DNA of 59,960 nucleotides from Syntrophorhabdaceae bacterium (GCA_035541755.1 DATKMQ010000033.1:1-59960); one strand, 5' to 3'; positions 36,195 through 46,236 are shown, counted from the first letter of the stretch. Notes: a model not told the origin generated them from the letters alone. Translations and numbers: made by a program.

Positions 36195-37811
36195 TCACTT
36201 CCGGGGAGATGCAGGCTCGTCGTCAAGTCCGTCCACGAGTTGCGCCATGATCCGGCAGTGATCCGATATCCGTTCCAGGTTCACCAGTATATCAACGAAC
36301 ATGGGCCCTGCTTCCGCGTGGCACACCTTCTCATAGAACCTCTCGAGATGCTTCTGGATGGCATTCTTGATTTTGATGTCAACCAGACGCTCCCGTTCGA
36401 AGACCGCCCGTATCTTCGTCAGGTCCTTTCTTTCGATGAGCGAGGCGGCGTCTGCAAGGTTCTCGAGCACCAGTCCGCCGATGTCTCTCAACTCTTCCTT
36501 CCCCGCTTCTGAAAAGAACGCATGCCTTCTGTGCTTGGATTCGGCGAGCTCAGCGATATTCGTGGAATGGTCCCCAACCCGCTCTATATCGGAGGTGAAT
36601 GAGGAGAAAGCGAAAAGTTTCTTGGTAAGGGCCGCCGAGATGTCACCACAGGAGATGTGCCAGAGATACTTGGTAATCTCGTCTTGAAGGTTATCGACCA
36701 CGAGTTCGATGTACGTGATATCCTGCTTTTTTGAATCCAGGTATGTATGCACAAGGCTTAATGCCTCGCGGAGCATCTTTTGCGCAAGGGCTATTTCCCT
36801 CAACAGCTCTTTCTTCACGCAGGCAAGGGCCTTCTCGGGGCTCGCCAGGCATTTCGGCTCAAGAAACTCAGGCCAGCGCACAAGTGTCTCCTCTTTTCCC
36901 GGCATGATCTTCTTGATGAAATTTGAGAAGGGCCGCAGAAGAAAGATAAAGACCACAGTGATCATAAGGTTGACGAAGAAATGGCTGAGGGCGATCTGCT
37001 GGGCAGCGCTCGAGGAGAGATATTTGAGAAACACCACGAAAAAGGGGAAGATGAGAAAACAGATAAGCGCACCCGCGCATTTGAAGATGAGATGCGCCAC
37101 GGCGCTTCTCTTGCCGTTGATATTGCTTACCATGCTGCCGAGCAGAGCTGTCGCCGTGGTACCCACGTTTGCACCCAAAAGGATCGGCAGGGCACCCTCA
37201 ATGGTGATGAGCCCGTGCTGGCTTAAGACTACAAGAATGCCTATGGGGATTGCCGAAGCGTGAACCACCGCGGCGAGTACGAGCCCGACGAAGAATCCCA
37301 CCAAAGGGTTTTTCGTTTCCCGAAAAAAAGAGACAAAAAGCTCATTCTCCTTGAGAGTTGCCGTGGCGTCGGTGATGATGCTTAGACCGTAGAAGATCAT
37401 GCCGAAATAGAGCATGGCTTCGCCGATGATTTTTGCACGGCCTTTTCCGAAGAAATAGGTCATGATTCCTGCGAAGAGCAGGACCGGGGAAATGGCCGTT
37501 ATCTTCCACACGATGAGCTGTATGGTAAGCGTGGTGCCGATGTCTGCACCGAGTATAACGCCCAGGGAATGGAAGAAACTCACGAGACCGGCGCTCACGA
37601 GCCCGATGGTAAGCAGCGTCGTGGCTGAGCTGCTCTGAAAGGTAATGGTCGATAGTAGACCGACTATAACGCCGAAGACGGGTCTTTTTACCGAAAAACG
37701 GATGTATTGTCTGATCCGCGAACTGAACGCAGTCTGCATGCTTAAGGCGAGCTTCAGCATGCCGAAGAGAAAGAGCGCCACACCGGTTATAAAGAGGAGA
37801 AGTTCCTTCAT
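36195..37811 (-). CDS. Na+/phosphate cotransporter (NptA/PNaS family) with PhoU-like tail
   Basis: A 538-residue protein. The first 300 residues hold two inverted Na/Pi-cotransporter repeats, each with the QSSSATT-like signature: GLLSTITFQSSSATTLLTIGLV and GLVLAAVVHASAIPIGILVVL, plus LGANVGTTATALL. After residue about 330 it is soluble and helical, with a PhoU-like domain (ELVVDNLQDEITKYLW, DIERVGDHSTNIAELAE, LERISDHCRIMAQLV). It imports phosphate with sodium, or in this subgroup may be regulatory. Confidence 0.88.
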   Translation of the reverse strand: MKELLLFITGVALFLFGMLKLALSMQTAFSSRIRQYIRFSVKRPVFGVIVGLLSTITFQSSSATTLLTIGLVSAGLVSFFHSLGVILGADIGTTLTIQLIVWKITAISPVLLFAGIMTYFFGKGRAKIIGEAMLYFGMIFYGLSIITDATATLKENELFVSFFRETKNPLVGFFVGLVLAAVVHASAIPIGILVVLSQHGLITIEGALPILLGANVGTTATALLGSMVSNINGKRSAVAHLIFKCAGALICFLIFPFFVVFLKYLSSSAAQQIALSHFFVNLMITVVFIFLLRPFSNFIKKIMPGKEETLVRWPEFLEPKCLASPEKALACVKKELLREIALAQKMLREALSLVHTYLDSKKQDITYIELVVDNLQDEITKYLWHISCGDISAALTKKLFAFSSFTSDIERVGDHSTNIAELAESKHRRHAFFSEAGKEELRDIGGLVLENLADAASLIERKDLTKIRAVFERERLVDIKIKNAIQKHLERFYEKVCHAEAGPMFVDILVNLERISDHCRIMAQLVDGLDDEPASPRK

Positions 37812-37850
37812 ATCACCTATAGGGCGCTACATGGGCACAACTGTGGCGCA

Positions 37851-38180
37851 TCAGGAGACCTTGCTACCGTTCGGTATGTCCTTGTCGAGCGTAAGCAGCA
37901 CAACGGAGGTTTTGTCTTCATTGGAGGCCGCGAGCAGCATGCCGTGCGACATGATGCCCCTGAGTTTCCTCGGTTCCAGATTGGCAACGATCACGATCTT
38001 TTTACCTGTCAGCTCTTCTTTGGCATAGTATTGTTTAATGCCCGCCACGATGGTCCGCTCTTCCCCTGCGTCGATAGTGAGGCGGTATAATTTGTCCGCC
38101 CCCTCTATGTCTTCGCATGATTTGATTTCAGCGACTTTGAGCTCCACCTTCATGAATTCTTCAAAGCTAATATTCTCCAT
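37851..38180 (-). CDS. tRNA-binding domain protein (MetRS C-terminal-domain type)
   Basis: A 109-residue OB-fold protein: FMKVELKVAEIKSCEDIEGADKLYRLTID, RTIVAGIKQYY, GKKIVIVANLEPRKLRGIMSHGMLLAAS. This is the EMAP/MetRS-beta tRNA-binding domain as a stand-alone protein, similar to CsaA and to the detached C-terminal domain of methionyl-tRNA synthetase in some bacteria. It probably binds tRNA or assists an enzyme in trans. It lies 24 bases after the FAH-family gene on the same strand and has an AAGGAG site. Confidence 0.88.
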   Translation of the reverse strand: MENISFEEFMKVELKVAEIKSCEDIEGADKLYRLTIDAGEERTIVAGIKQYYAKEELTGKKIVIVANLEPRKLRGIMSHGMLLAASNEDKTSVVLLTLDKDIPNGSKVS

Positions 38181-38204
38181 ACGACAACTCCTTTTTCTTA
38201 GGTT

Positions 38205-38822
38205 CTATTTGATCACCGCGTTCTTAAGAACGCCGATGCCTTCTATTTCCACCTCCACCTCGTCGCCGACGTGAAGCTCTCCCACTCCGGGTGGGGTCCC
38301 GGTAATGATTACGTCGCCGGGCATAAGCGTCATGATTCCCGAGATAAAAGAGACAAGCTCAAATACATCAAATATCATGTTTAGGGTGCTCGAATGTTGT
38401 TTGACCACTCCGTTCACCCGGGTCGTGATGCTCAAATTCTTCGGATCCACATCCGAAGCTAGACGCGGACCCAAAGGACAGAACGTGTCGAAGGACTTGG
38501 CCCGCGTCCACTGTCCATCAATCCGTTGCAGGTCCCGGGCGGTCACATCATTGGCGCAGGTGTATCCGGCTATCACATGTGGCGCCTCATCTTTGGTTAC
38601 GTTTCTGACTTTTTCCTTGATAACCACGGCCAGCTCCCCCTCATAGTGAAGCAGGATAGACTGGGGCGGGAATACGATGGCGTCCGTGCTCCCGATAACC
38701 GCAGTAGAGGGCTTCATGAAGATCAACGGCCTATCGGGCACATCCATGTTGAGCTCTTTGGCGTGGTCGTGATAATTGAGTCCGATAGCTATTACCTTTG
38801 TAGGGTTGAAAACCTCGCTCAC
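38205..38822 (-). CDS. Fumarylacetoacetate hydrolase (FAH) family protein
   Basis: A 205-residue FAH-fold enzyme. Visible motifs: KVIAIGLNYHDHAKEL, FMKPSTAVIGS, LHYEGELAVVI with the metal-binding glutamates, VIAGYTCANDVTARDLQ, KSFDTFCPLGP and PGDVIITGTPPGVG. Family members cleave or decarboxylate oxo-acids (for example acylpyruvate hydrolases, oxaloacetate decarboxylases, or aromatic meta-pathway hydratases). The GTG start follows AGGAGG. Confidence 0.85.
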   Translation of the reverse strand: MSEVFNPTKVIAIGLNYHDHAKELNMDVPDRPLIFMKPSTAVIGSTDAIVFPPQSILLHYEGELAVVIKEKVRNVTKDEAPHVIAGYTCANDVTARDLQRIDGQWTRAKSFDTFCPLGPRLASDVDPKNLSITTRVNGVVKQHSSTLNMIFDVFELVSFISGIMTLMPGDVIITGTPPGVGELHVGDEVEVEIEGIGVLKNAVIK

Positions 38823-39023
38823 GGTTCCTCCTGCCGCCTGAAAATTTTTTGCGGGCCATGCCGGGCTGCGGATGATTCGCGCTGTGGATCTTTGTGCACA
38901 GAGCCCACTTATTTTATGCTCCCTCCGTGGCGTGCTGTCAAGAAGGAAATGGAAAAAGGGGCTTGCGGCAACAGGCGAGAAAATCCGGACGTTTTGCGGT
39001 ATGAACGGGGCGGTGCTTAAAAC

Positions 39024-39053
39024 TTGACATTCGGCCCTCTTCCCGCTTATAAC
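39024..39053 (+). promoter_or_regulatory. Sigma-70-type promoter of the 829-residue orphan gene
   Basis: TTGACA and TATAAC are separated by 18 bases, ending about 53 bases before the ATG at 39107. The site is strong by eye and points at the orphan gene. Confidence 0.65.
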
Positions 39054-39106
39054 TTCCTGTTCTTTATTCCGATGTTCCGGACTGTCGCTTATGTTCCTGG
39101 GATCCT

Positions 39107-41596
39107 ATGAAGAAAACAGTCACTAAACAAAGTCCTTCTGCTCAAACCGCGGTTGAGGCCCGTGTCCTCGCGTATCCGGCCACGGCCGACAGCGTGGATT
39201 TGCCGGACCTCTCGTTCACCAGGAGCAAAAACGAGGACGCCTTTATCGCGTTAGGACCGGCAAAACGACCCTCGCCCGAGAGACAGACGAGTGCCGTGGC
39301 TGACAGGGTGGCTGCGCTTGACGGTGAGCGGTTATGGGCGCTTCTTGCGCCTATTCTTTCTCAGTGCCCCGGTTCGGCCATTACCGTCAGGATCACGGGC
39401 CGGCCAGCAACACTCGTAAAGATCACCAGGAACAGGATGGATGTTACCGTTGAAGTTCATTGGAATCTACTTGTCCCCTATTTTGACCAGATCAAGTCGC
39501 TCCCCATAGTCCACCCTGAGGTGCTCGGAATATTTGCCGATGCAGTCATTCATTATATGGTTCTCGCCATCAAGCATCAAACAACGCGGAAGAATGAGCC
39601 ATGGGACCATGTGATCGACGATTACAGGATCCGGCCTCAACTTTTGCTCGCCTCACTCGATATTTTCAATAAACCGAATGTCTATCACATCCACCCTATA
39701 AAAACCTGGCTCCGCACGATTTCTGCGGTAAGCGACGAGTACCGTCTGGAGATCGACGCTGCCGCCATAGCCTCCGTCCCGTCTATAAGCCGTGCGTTTC
39801 TCGACGAGCTTACCGGCTTCATTCACAAAATTGTAAAGAACTATGCCTTCCGTTACGGGGACTACCTGTGGACTCAACAATACAAGATCACTTTCGGGGC
39901 TCGCTTGGGACCGGGTATGGTGAAGACTGAAGGAAAAAACATTGTCATCAATATTCATCCTTTGATCGGTGAGACAGAATGGAAGCCGACCGTCTATTTG
40001 AGCTTGGGCTATGCGATCATGTATTCCATACTAATCGCCTCGGGAAGAAACAATAGAGAAAAATGCATGTATCTTGCCCTGATGAAGACCTGGAGCCGTT
40101 ACTTGAGCTTCGACGAACCTCGAGAGCAGCCGAGCGTGCGCGAGGTTTGCGGGTTTCCCCATTCAAAGACGGAAGAAGAGTGCCGCAGTCTGTCCGAGTG
40201 CCTGATCGGCGAAGAGAGCAGGAACTATGTCGATGAGTTCCTCATGCTCGTCAACTATTCCTCAAAAGAGACATTCATGGAGCGACTGGAAACTCTGAAC
40301 GACCGGTACGAGGGAAAAGCTGGCCTTCATTTTGAGCAATTATCGAATACGATCCGGAACCTGAACATTACATTGATGAGGAATAATATCAGTCACGGCA
40401 AATTGATCGAGGTCTTACGGAGCGACAGCTTCGACCATATGGCGCTGGCGGACCTGTTGCGCACCGGTCGTCTTGACAACAGGAGTGTCGTAGATGTGAG
40501 TGAGTGGCTTCTGCTCAGGACGCTCTTATACGACCTCATTAACGCGCCCAAAGTGTTCAGGAACGATTACAAAATGCTTTTGAAGGTACTGACAAGAGTA
40601 AATAAGAGTCTACTTGTCTATGTCTGGACTTTGGGGCTCGAAAACGACGCGCGTTATGAAATTGTCAGCGCTTACATAGCAAAGGTGATGCATGAAATTT
40701 TCGTTTTTGACCGCGTGAAAATCTATGAAATTGTCTCGGACCCCGTGGAATGTCTGGAGGCTGAGGCGGTGACGGGCTATCTTCTGAATTGGGCGAGTTT
40801 TACTCCTGAAGCGCGCCGTTCCATCGTTGAAGGGGTCTTGTCGGGTTTGTCCCGAAACGTAGTCACGCAGCTAAAGGTCCAGACGACGGGCGATGTGGAC
40901 CAGATGGTCCGCGTCATGGGAACACGGGCCAGTGGACTCATCGGCTTCTATTTGCATCAGGCCTATCTCTGGGGAAGCGTAGAGGACGAACTGACCGAAA
41001 GAATTCGGTCCCATTTCCCGAAACTGTTAAAGCAGGCCCAAAGGGCTGTAGTCCCTGCAGAAACGATTCGAGGGGGAGCTATGCTTCTTCTGCTCCTCGC
41101 TCAGATTGTTTCCGATGAGCGTGACGGGTTCGCGAGAAATATCGTCGTTACGGAGCAAGAAAGACAGATCGTGCAAGACCTTATCAGGCAATGTCTTGAT
41201 TGGGACCAGAGACATTTCATCATGATGATCGCCGGCATGGCTGCCGGCTATATGGGAAATATCGATGGGTGGGCGTTGCAACAATTCGACAGGCTGCTCG
41301 CGCGTTACGACGGAGGAGACCGCGTTATGCTGCGCAGCGTTGTGCAGTTTGACGTAGAAATTTTGATCGAACGGACCCTCACAACCGCCAAGATTAAAGA
41401 GGAGAACGCGCTGTTAAACAAAATCCAGCTTCTCCGCTACGGAGTCGATCCCGTGGTCAGCGATGAGGCGAACAGGTACCTGGGGACAATGGCCTACCAA
41501 TGCGGCATTGCCTCGCCGGAAGACTCCCTTAAAAAGAAAGACATTCGCGAACTTCTTCTTACCCTATCGAAACGGATAAAAGTGCGCTCCGCATAA
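39107..41596 (+). CDS. Large uncharacterised protein, 829 residues
   Basis: I do not recognise this protein. It has no signal peptide and no clear transmembrane segment. The first 60 residues are low in structure (Ala/Thr/Ser rich); from about residue 65 on it looks mainly helical, with many Leu/Arg/Glu-rich helices that could be a helical-repeat scaffold. A cysteine-containing patch near 345-370 (VREVCGFP, EEECRSLSECL) stands out. No nucleotide-binding or protease motif is obvious. It is a single gene with its own promoter, flanked by divergent and convergent genes, so context says little. Composition and codon use look like the neighbours. Confidence 0.75.
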   Translation: MKKTVTKQSPSAQTAVEARVLAYPATADSVDLPDLSFTRSKNEDAFIALGPAKRPSPERQTSAVADRVAALDGERLWALLAPILSQCPGSAITVRITGRPATLVKITRNRMDVTVEVHWNLLVPYFDQIKSLPIVHPEVLGIFADAVIHYMVLAIKHQTTRKNEPWDHVIDDYRIRPQLLLASLDIFNKPNVYHIHPIKTWLRTISAVSDEYRLEIDAAAIASVPSISRAFLDELTGFIHKIVKNYAFRYGDYLWTQQYKITFGARLGPGMVKTEGKNIVINIHPLIGETEWKPTVYLSLGYAIMYSILIASGRNNREKCMYLALMKTWSRYLSFDEPREQPSVREVCGFPHSKTEEECRSLSECLIGEESRNYVDEFLMLVNYSSKETFMERLETLNDRYEGKAGLHFEQLSNTIRNLNITLMRNNISHGKLIEVLRSDSFDHMALADLLRTGRLDNRSVVDVSEWLLLRTLLYDLINAPKVFRNDYKMLLKVLTRVNKSLLVYVWTLGLENDARYEIVSAYIAKVMHEIFVFDRVKIYEIVSDPVECLEAEAVTGYLLNWASFTPEARRSIVEGVLSGLSRNVVTQLKVQTTGDVDQMVRVMGTRASGLIGFYLHQAYLWGSVEDELTERIRSHFPKLLKQAQRAVVPAETIRGGAMLLLLLAQIVSDERDGFARNIVVTEQERQIVQDLIRQCLDWDQRHFIMMIAGMAAGYMGNIDGWALQQFDRLLARYDGGDRVMLRSVVQFDVEILIERTLTTAKIKEENALLNKIQLLRYGVDPVVSDEANRYLGTMAYQCGIASPEDSLKKKDIRELLLTLSKRIKVRSA

Positions 41597-41766
41597 GGCA
41601 AGCTGTCCAGCACAGGGCGGGTAGAAGCATACATCACCCTCTTCTTGAGCACCGCTATGAGGCGGTATAGTTGCGCCATGAAATGGAAAGGGCAAACCCG
41701 GGGCGAAAAGAAGAAGCGTGACAGAGCCGCTATTCTCGGCTTTATAGCCGATGGATGTGAGTTCCT

Positions 41767-42456
41767 TTACGGTCTTAACGCCAGGACGGGACCCTTCGTC
41801 TCTCGCACGCCGGCCAGGAGCTTGACCGTCCACTGCGCCCAGGATTTGAATGCGTTATGGGCTGACCCCCACTGGGAAAACCTTTCTCGGAACGAGGCGG
41901 TACTCTTGTCCGCCGCTGCAAGGATTACTTCGTCGGTCACAGAGTCAAGAACCTTTGCCTCGAGTTTCGTTGAACCCGATCCAACCCAGGAACCAGTGGC
42001 GCCCCTTTTAATGAGGCTTAGCACGAACCCCGTCGGAGTAATTGATGTAAAGGCGCTTATCGCGGGGTTACTCGGCTCAATACCGGTGAGGGCTATGCGG
42101 ATGCGGGCCACGCCGTCACCAGGGTCAGCCACTACCGTGTACTGGTCTCTCAAGGCCGTCACTATTGTTTTGCGAAAGTTGTCCAGCAGTTCATTCATCT
42201 GCTCCGGATCAATAGCCTCATAGTCCGAACGGTCTGTAGACGAGAAAACTATAGGGTCCACCATGACTTTGTCGTATTTCACAAGCACCGTCCCCGGTTT
42301 CAACCAATGCATCCTGTGCCCGCCTCCCGGTTCCGGTTTGAGATCCTGGTAATATCCTGTAAGAAAACCTGAGAATTCCTGTCCGCCCGCAAATGCGCCG
42401 GATGCCACAAGGCCAAAGCCGGTCATTACCGCCAAAACCGCCTTGATGATTTTCAT
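41767..42456 (-). CDS. DUF3313 family secreted protein
   Basis: About 229 residues. The N-terminus is a signal peptide (MKIIKAVLAVMTGFGLVASGAFAG) without a lipobox cysteine. The mature part matches DUF3313: FSGFLTGYYQDLKPEPGGG, PGTVLVKYDKVMVDPIVFSS, RIRIALTGIEPSNP and a final FRERFSQWG-AHNAFKSWA. Members are predicted outer-membrane or periplasmic proteins, often lipoproteins, of unknown function. I use the ATG at 42456, preceded by GGGGAAG; the frame also allows a GTG at 42468. Confidence 0.8.
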   Translation of the reverse strand: MKIIKAVLAVMTGFGLVASGAFAGGQEFSGFLTGYYQDLKPEPGGGHRMHWLKPGTVLVKYDKVMVDPIVFSSTDRSDYEAIDPEQMNELLDNFRKTIVTALRDQYTVVADPGDGVARIRIALTGIEPSNPAISAFTSITPTGFVLSLIKRGATGSWVGSGSTKLEAKVLDSVTDEVILAAADKSTASFRERFSQWGSAHNAFKSWAQWTVKLLAGVRETKGPVLALRP

Positions 42457-42696
42457 GGTCTTCCCCACTCAAAATAGTAGTATATGATAACCGTAACCGC
42501 TATATAAGCATGGTATCTGCAATAGACCGGCGCGTAAATGACATTCGTCACGCTCTTGTCGGTTTTGATAGTAAGCTACCCGATTACCCCTGCCCTGCCG
42601 TATTGTCTTAGTCTCGGATTCATGCCATAATTAGGAACGCGCTCGACGTTGCGCATACCACAGACTGCAAAACAACGATCAGGAGGCTTAAAGGTT

Positions 42697-43341
42697 ATGA
42701 AAGCGATCGGTATCAACGGAAGTCCGAGAAAAAAATGGAATACAGCAACGCTCCTTGAAAATACCCTTCAGGGTGCCGCTTCGCACGGTGCGGAAACCGA
42801 GTTGGTTCACCTTTACGATCTAAACTATAAGGGATGTGTAAGCTGTTTCGCCTGCAAAACCAGGGGCGGGAGAAGTTACGGGAGATGCGCGGTAAAGGAC
42901 GAACTGACCCCTATTCTCAAGAAAGTCGATGAAGTGGATATAATCGTGCTCGCCTCCCCGATCTATTTCGGAACCGTTACCGGAGAAATGAGGTCATGTA
43001 TGGAACGCTTGTTCTTTCCATACTCAACCTACACCGATCCTCCTGGGTCCCTGTTCACGAGGAGCATACGCACAGCCTTCATTTACACCCTGGGCGCTAC
43101 TGAAGAGATGGCCAAAGAGCGTGGTTTTGACAAGAATATTGCAGCTAATGAAATGCTGGCAAAGCGCATCTTCGGCGCTTCAGAGACTTTGTGCGCCTTC
43201 GACACCTATCAGTTTGAAGACTACTCAAAGGTTTTTGCGCCGCGTTGGGACCCGGAAGAAAAGGCGAGAAGCAGGTCTCAAGTCTTTCCTGTTGACTGCC
43301 GGCGCGCCTTTGAGATGGGAATCAGATTGGCGCAAGGGTAG
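42697..43341 (+). CDS. Iron-sulfur flavoprotein / NADPH-dependent FMN reductase family
   Basis: About 214 residues of flavodoxin-like fold: MKAIGINGSPRKKWNT is the FMN phosphate loop and VLASPIYFGTVTGEM the second FMN loop. Between them is a cysteine cluster, GCVSCFACKTRGGRSYGRC, the CX2CX2C...C pattern of methanogen-type iron-sulfur flavoproteins that bind a 4Fe-4S cluster. It probably moves electrons between ferredoxin and small oxidants. The ATG at 42697 follows AGGAGG; the frame runs back to 42649. Confidence 0.85.
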   Translation: MKAIGINGSPRKKWNTATLLENTLQGAASHGAETELVHLYDLNYKGCVSCFACKTRGGRSYGRCAVKDELTPILKKVDEVDIIVLASPIYFGTVTGEMRSCMERLFFPYSTYTDPPGSLFTRSIRTAFIYTLGATEEMAKERGFDKNIAANEMLAKRIFGASETLCAFDTYQFEDYSKVFAPRWDPEEKARSRSQVFPVDCRRAFEMGIRLAQG

Positions 43342-43742
43342 ATCGCTGACAAGCACGTATATTTGACATTAACCTGCACGTCTTTTGGTCATACCGGATC
43401 GGAGCTCGAACAGGGAGAGGCTCTTACTGCAGGCGCACCCGATGGCAGGCGATGTTCTGCTCATTCACTGAGAACACCCGCAAATGATTCAGTGTGCCAC
43501 GAGGGTCGGACGAATCAAACTCAATTCATTTCCAGCAATATACCAAAAATGTCGAGAGCTCGCCGCCTTCTTCGTCATTATTGTCGATTACTAAAGGTCT
43601 ACACTTGTTTTACACTTACATGGAATCATTATCATTTCCCCTGTCACGGGCTCACGGCATACGTTTTGCTCTTCCTGAATGAAGGGATGGTTGGATGCGA
43701 AGAGGTGGCCATCCGATAAACGCGCAAAAGGAGGAGTTATCA
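43342..43742. other. Intergenic region without a recognisable gene
   Basis: About 400 bases with no protein-like frame. AT-rich towards the right end (43590-43640), where the promoter of the next gene presumably lies; I could not fix its boxes. No repeat or strong hairpin was seen. Confidence 0.4.
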
Positions 43743-44099
43743 ATGAAAGGATTTGTGAAGATGGCAGGACTTGTGGTAATGGGCGGCTTCATCATAGGCG
43801 CCGGGATATCTCCCGTGCACGCAGATGAGACAACGTGGCAAAAGGACCATCCTAGGAGAACGGAAGTCAATAAACGGCTCTCCAACCAGAATCGCCGGAT
43901 CAACGAGGGCGTCAAGAACGGAACCCTGACCAAACAGGAAGCCGGTCAGTTGCACAAAGAGGACCGGCAGATCCGACAGGAAGAAAGGGATATGGCCTCT
44001 CAAAACGGAGGACATATCACGAAACAGGAACAGCGAACCCTCAACCAGCAGGAAAACCAGGTCAGTAAACAGATCTATAACGAAAAACATGATCAGTAA
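43743..44099 (+). CDS. Small secreted helical protein of unknown function
   Basis: A 118-residue protein with a signal peptide (about residues 1-27, ending PVHADE). The mature part is highly charged, Gln/Glu/Arg rich and helical: HPRRTEVNKRLSNQNRRINEGVKNG, LTKQEAGQLHKEDRQIRQEER, ITKQEQRTLNQQENQVSKQI. The LTKQEA and ITKQEQ repeats look like EF-hand-like or spaced helix pairs. Similar periplasmic proteins occur in many proteobacteria without known role. A GGAGG site precedes the ATG at 43743. Confidence 0.8.
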   Translation: MKGFVKMAGLVVMGGFIIGAGISPVHADETTWQKDHPRRTEVNKRLSNQNRRINEGVKNGTLTKQEAGQLHKEDRQIRQEERDMASQNGGHITKQEQRTLNQQENQVSKQIYNEKHDQ

Positions 44100-44387
44100 A
44101 TGATTCTTCATTCGCACGGGGGCTGGATAGGTGGCGTTAGGATCTTGGGCCAGCCCCCCCTCTTTCCACTGCATTGAACCTGCTGCGGATGCGCCACAGC
44201 GATGCTATAATGTAGGAAGGGTCTTGAAGGCTGAGATGGCCTGTAGAGGTTCAATTGTATCCATATAAAAGGGGGAATATCGGATTCGCCAGCTCGATAA
44301 TATGCACGATAGACAGCCATAGCTGTTTGCGCCTAAAAACTCGTGATCGGACAAGCTCCATAGCCCGACGAGAATCGAGGTGATAAA

Positions 44388-45149
44388 ATGAAAGATGGCG
44401 GGACAGGTCATAGCGTGGACAAAAGCGCCCGACGGCTCGACAAATACCGGGCCGTTCACGGCAAGACAGATCCGGATTATCATTACAAAGGTCTCGCAAT
44501 ATACGCCCTCACCGGATTACACGAACATGTAACCGAGCAAATCCTCCTCTATTTCCAACCCGGCGATTCCATACTTGAACTTGGCGCAGGCAGCGGGGCC
44601 ATGAGCTTACGACTGATCGAGCTCGGATTTCAGGTCACTGCAGTAGACATACTGGCAGAGAGTTTTGACCGGCACGGGACGATCCCCTTCAAAGCGATAG
44701 ACCTGAATGGATCTTTTTCGCAGGAGTTCACCGCTCATTTCGATGGGATAGTTGCAGTTGAAATTGTGGAACACTTAGAAAATCCGTGGAACTTCCTGAG
44801 GGAATGTCGAAATCTTTTAAGTCCGGGAGGAAGGCTCTTGATGACAACGCCGAATGTTGATAATCCGGTGTCAAAGGCGCTTTTCGTGCGACAAGGGTCG
44901 TTCATGTGGTTTAATGATTACAATTATGAGACGGATGGCCATATCACTCCCATCACGCAATGGCAACTCTACAAGATTATCTCAGAACACGGGATGAAGG
45001 TTGTATCAATCACGTCTTTTGGAGACCCGTACGTATCGGCTAAGAAAGAGTGGAAAAAGCTCTATATCCTCGCCAAGGGTATCGAAAAACTCTATAATAA
45101 AAAGAACGCTCTTCTTGGCGAAATCCTTGTCCTCGTGCTATCCGTGTAG
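44388..45149 (+). CDS. Class I SAM-dependent methyltransferase
   Basis: A 253-residue methyltransferase. Motif I is SILELGAGSGAMSLRLIELGFQVTAVDI near residue 62, followed by FDGIVAVEIVEHLENP and LSPGGRLLMTTPNV. This UbiG/type-11-like pattern is seen in enzymes modifying quinones, sugars or lipids; VEHLENPWNFLRE is common in those near envelope polysaccharide genes. The substrate is unknown. A good AGGTGA site lies before the start. Confidence 0.82.
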   Translation: MKDGGTGHSVDKSARRLDKYRAVHGKTDPDYHYKGLAIYALTGLHEHVTEQILLYFQPGDSILELGAGSGAMSLRLIELGFQVTAVDILAESFDRHGTIPFKAIDLNGSFSQEFTAHFDGIVAVEIVEHLENPWNFLRECRNLLSPGGRLLMTTPNVDNPVSKALFVRQGSFMWFNDYNYETDGHITPITQWQLYKIISEHGMKVVSITSFGDPYVSAKKEWKKLYILAKGIEKLYNKKNALLGEILVLVLSV

Positions 45150-45227
45150 CCTCTCGTAACGGATCACGAACTCTTGCATCTCAACCTTCTCCGCGCACAT
45201 TCATCATGTTCCGGCGACCCGTCAAAT

Positions 45228-46151
45228 CTATATGACAAAATGGTCCGGCTTCCCGTTTTGCAAAGAATTCCTGATCAGGACTTTGCAGAGATCATACATG
45301 ATCTTAAAGGGCTGGATGTCTGTGAGACTATCAACGAACCGGGCCCCGTCCATAGCGATCTCTTCGGCATGTTCCCCTTTGTTCAGCCTCTCCTTAATGG
45401 CATTATGGTAGAGCTCGGTTGCCTTCATAGCCCTTACAAGATGGGTGTGCACATCTTCGTTGATCATGCCGTTGTGGCTCAAGGCCCCCTTTCTGGCCAT
45501 AAGGGTGGAAAGCTTTCTTATACTGTCGCAGTATCTTTCAAGAGAATCGAAATAGTTCGGCCATATTGATCCTTTTTCAGGCACGCAAAATCCCGTACTG
45601 TCGCCAAGCGCGAGTATCCCTTCTTTTTCTTCGAGTAACGAGACGTGGCAGGGGGAATGGCCTGGCGTCTCGAACACCGTCCACGAAATCCCTTCTCCCA
45701 GATCAATTCGATCCCCCTCTTTAATGATCGAGTCCACGTTGAACGCATAATCTTCAACGGGGTCGGGCAGCGATTCAATCTCGGACTTTGCCTTCATGAG
45801 CTGCGCTATACCGAGATCGACCAATTGAAACTCTCTGAAGAGTTCCGTCCTTTTGAGCGTCTTCGCGCCTATAGCGCTCGCCAAGAGTTTTATGTGGGGC
45901 CAGTGGATTTGAAAATGAGGCACAGCGCCGATGTGGTCCGGATGTGTATGCGTGAGCACGATGTACTCTATCTTTTCCGGGTCCACACCCAGGGTCTTTA
46001 TCTGGTCAACCATGATGGAGAATGTTGCGCCGGTGCCGCCTTCGATGAGCAATCCTTTCGTGCCCAGGGATAAATAGGCGGGAAAATCGGGCGTGCCCAG
46101 CTGAAAGAAATGGGGTGTTATTCTCATCGGTTCATGTTTTTTCAGATTCAT
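45228..46151 (-). CDS. MBL-fold metallo-hydrolase
   Basis: A 307-residue metallo-beta-lactamase-fold protein. The motif LTHTHPDHIGAVPHF is near residue 67; further ligands are in TPGHSPCHVSLL, ALGDSTGF and LSHNGMI (His). The extra C-terminal helical part (about 230-307) and length recall the flavoprotein-less DUF/MBL hydrolases near aromatic degradation genes; the substrate is unknown. The AAGGAG site precedes the start at 46151. Its upstream region holds two terminator-like hairpins and a tiny leader frame, so expression may be set by attenuation. Confidence 0.83.
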   Translation of the reverse strand: MNLKKHEPMRITPHFFQLGTPDFPAYLSLGTKGLLIEGGTGATFSIMVDQIKTLGVDPEKIEYIVLTHTHPDHIGAVPHFQIHWPHIKLLASAIGAKTLKRTELFREFQLVDLGIAQLMKAKSEIESLPDPVEDYAFNVDSIIKEGDRIDLGEGISWTVFETPGHSPCHVSLLEEKEGILALGDSTGFCVPEKGSIWPNYFDSLERYCDSIRKLSTLMARKGALSHNGMINEDVHTHLVRAMKATELYHNAIKERLNKGEHAEEIAMDGARFVDSLTDIQPFKIMYDLCKVLIRNSLQNGKPDHFVI

Positions 46152-46236
46152 TTTATTCCGTCTCCTTATGCATTATTCCGCCTTCCCCCTTTGGGTTGCG
46201 GTTCCTAGTTCCTATCTCTCACGAGTGCATGCAATG

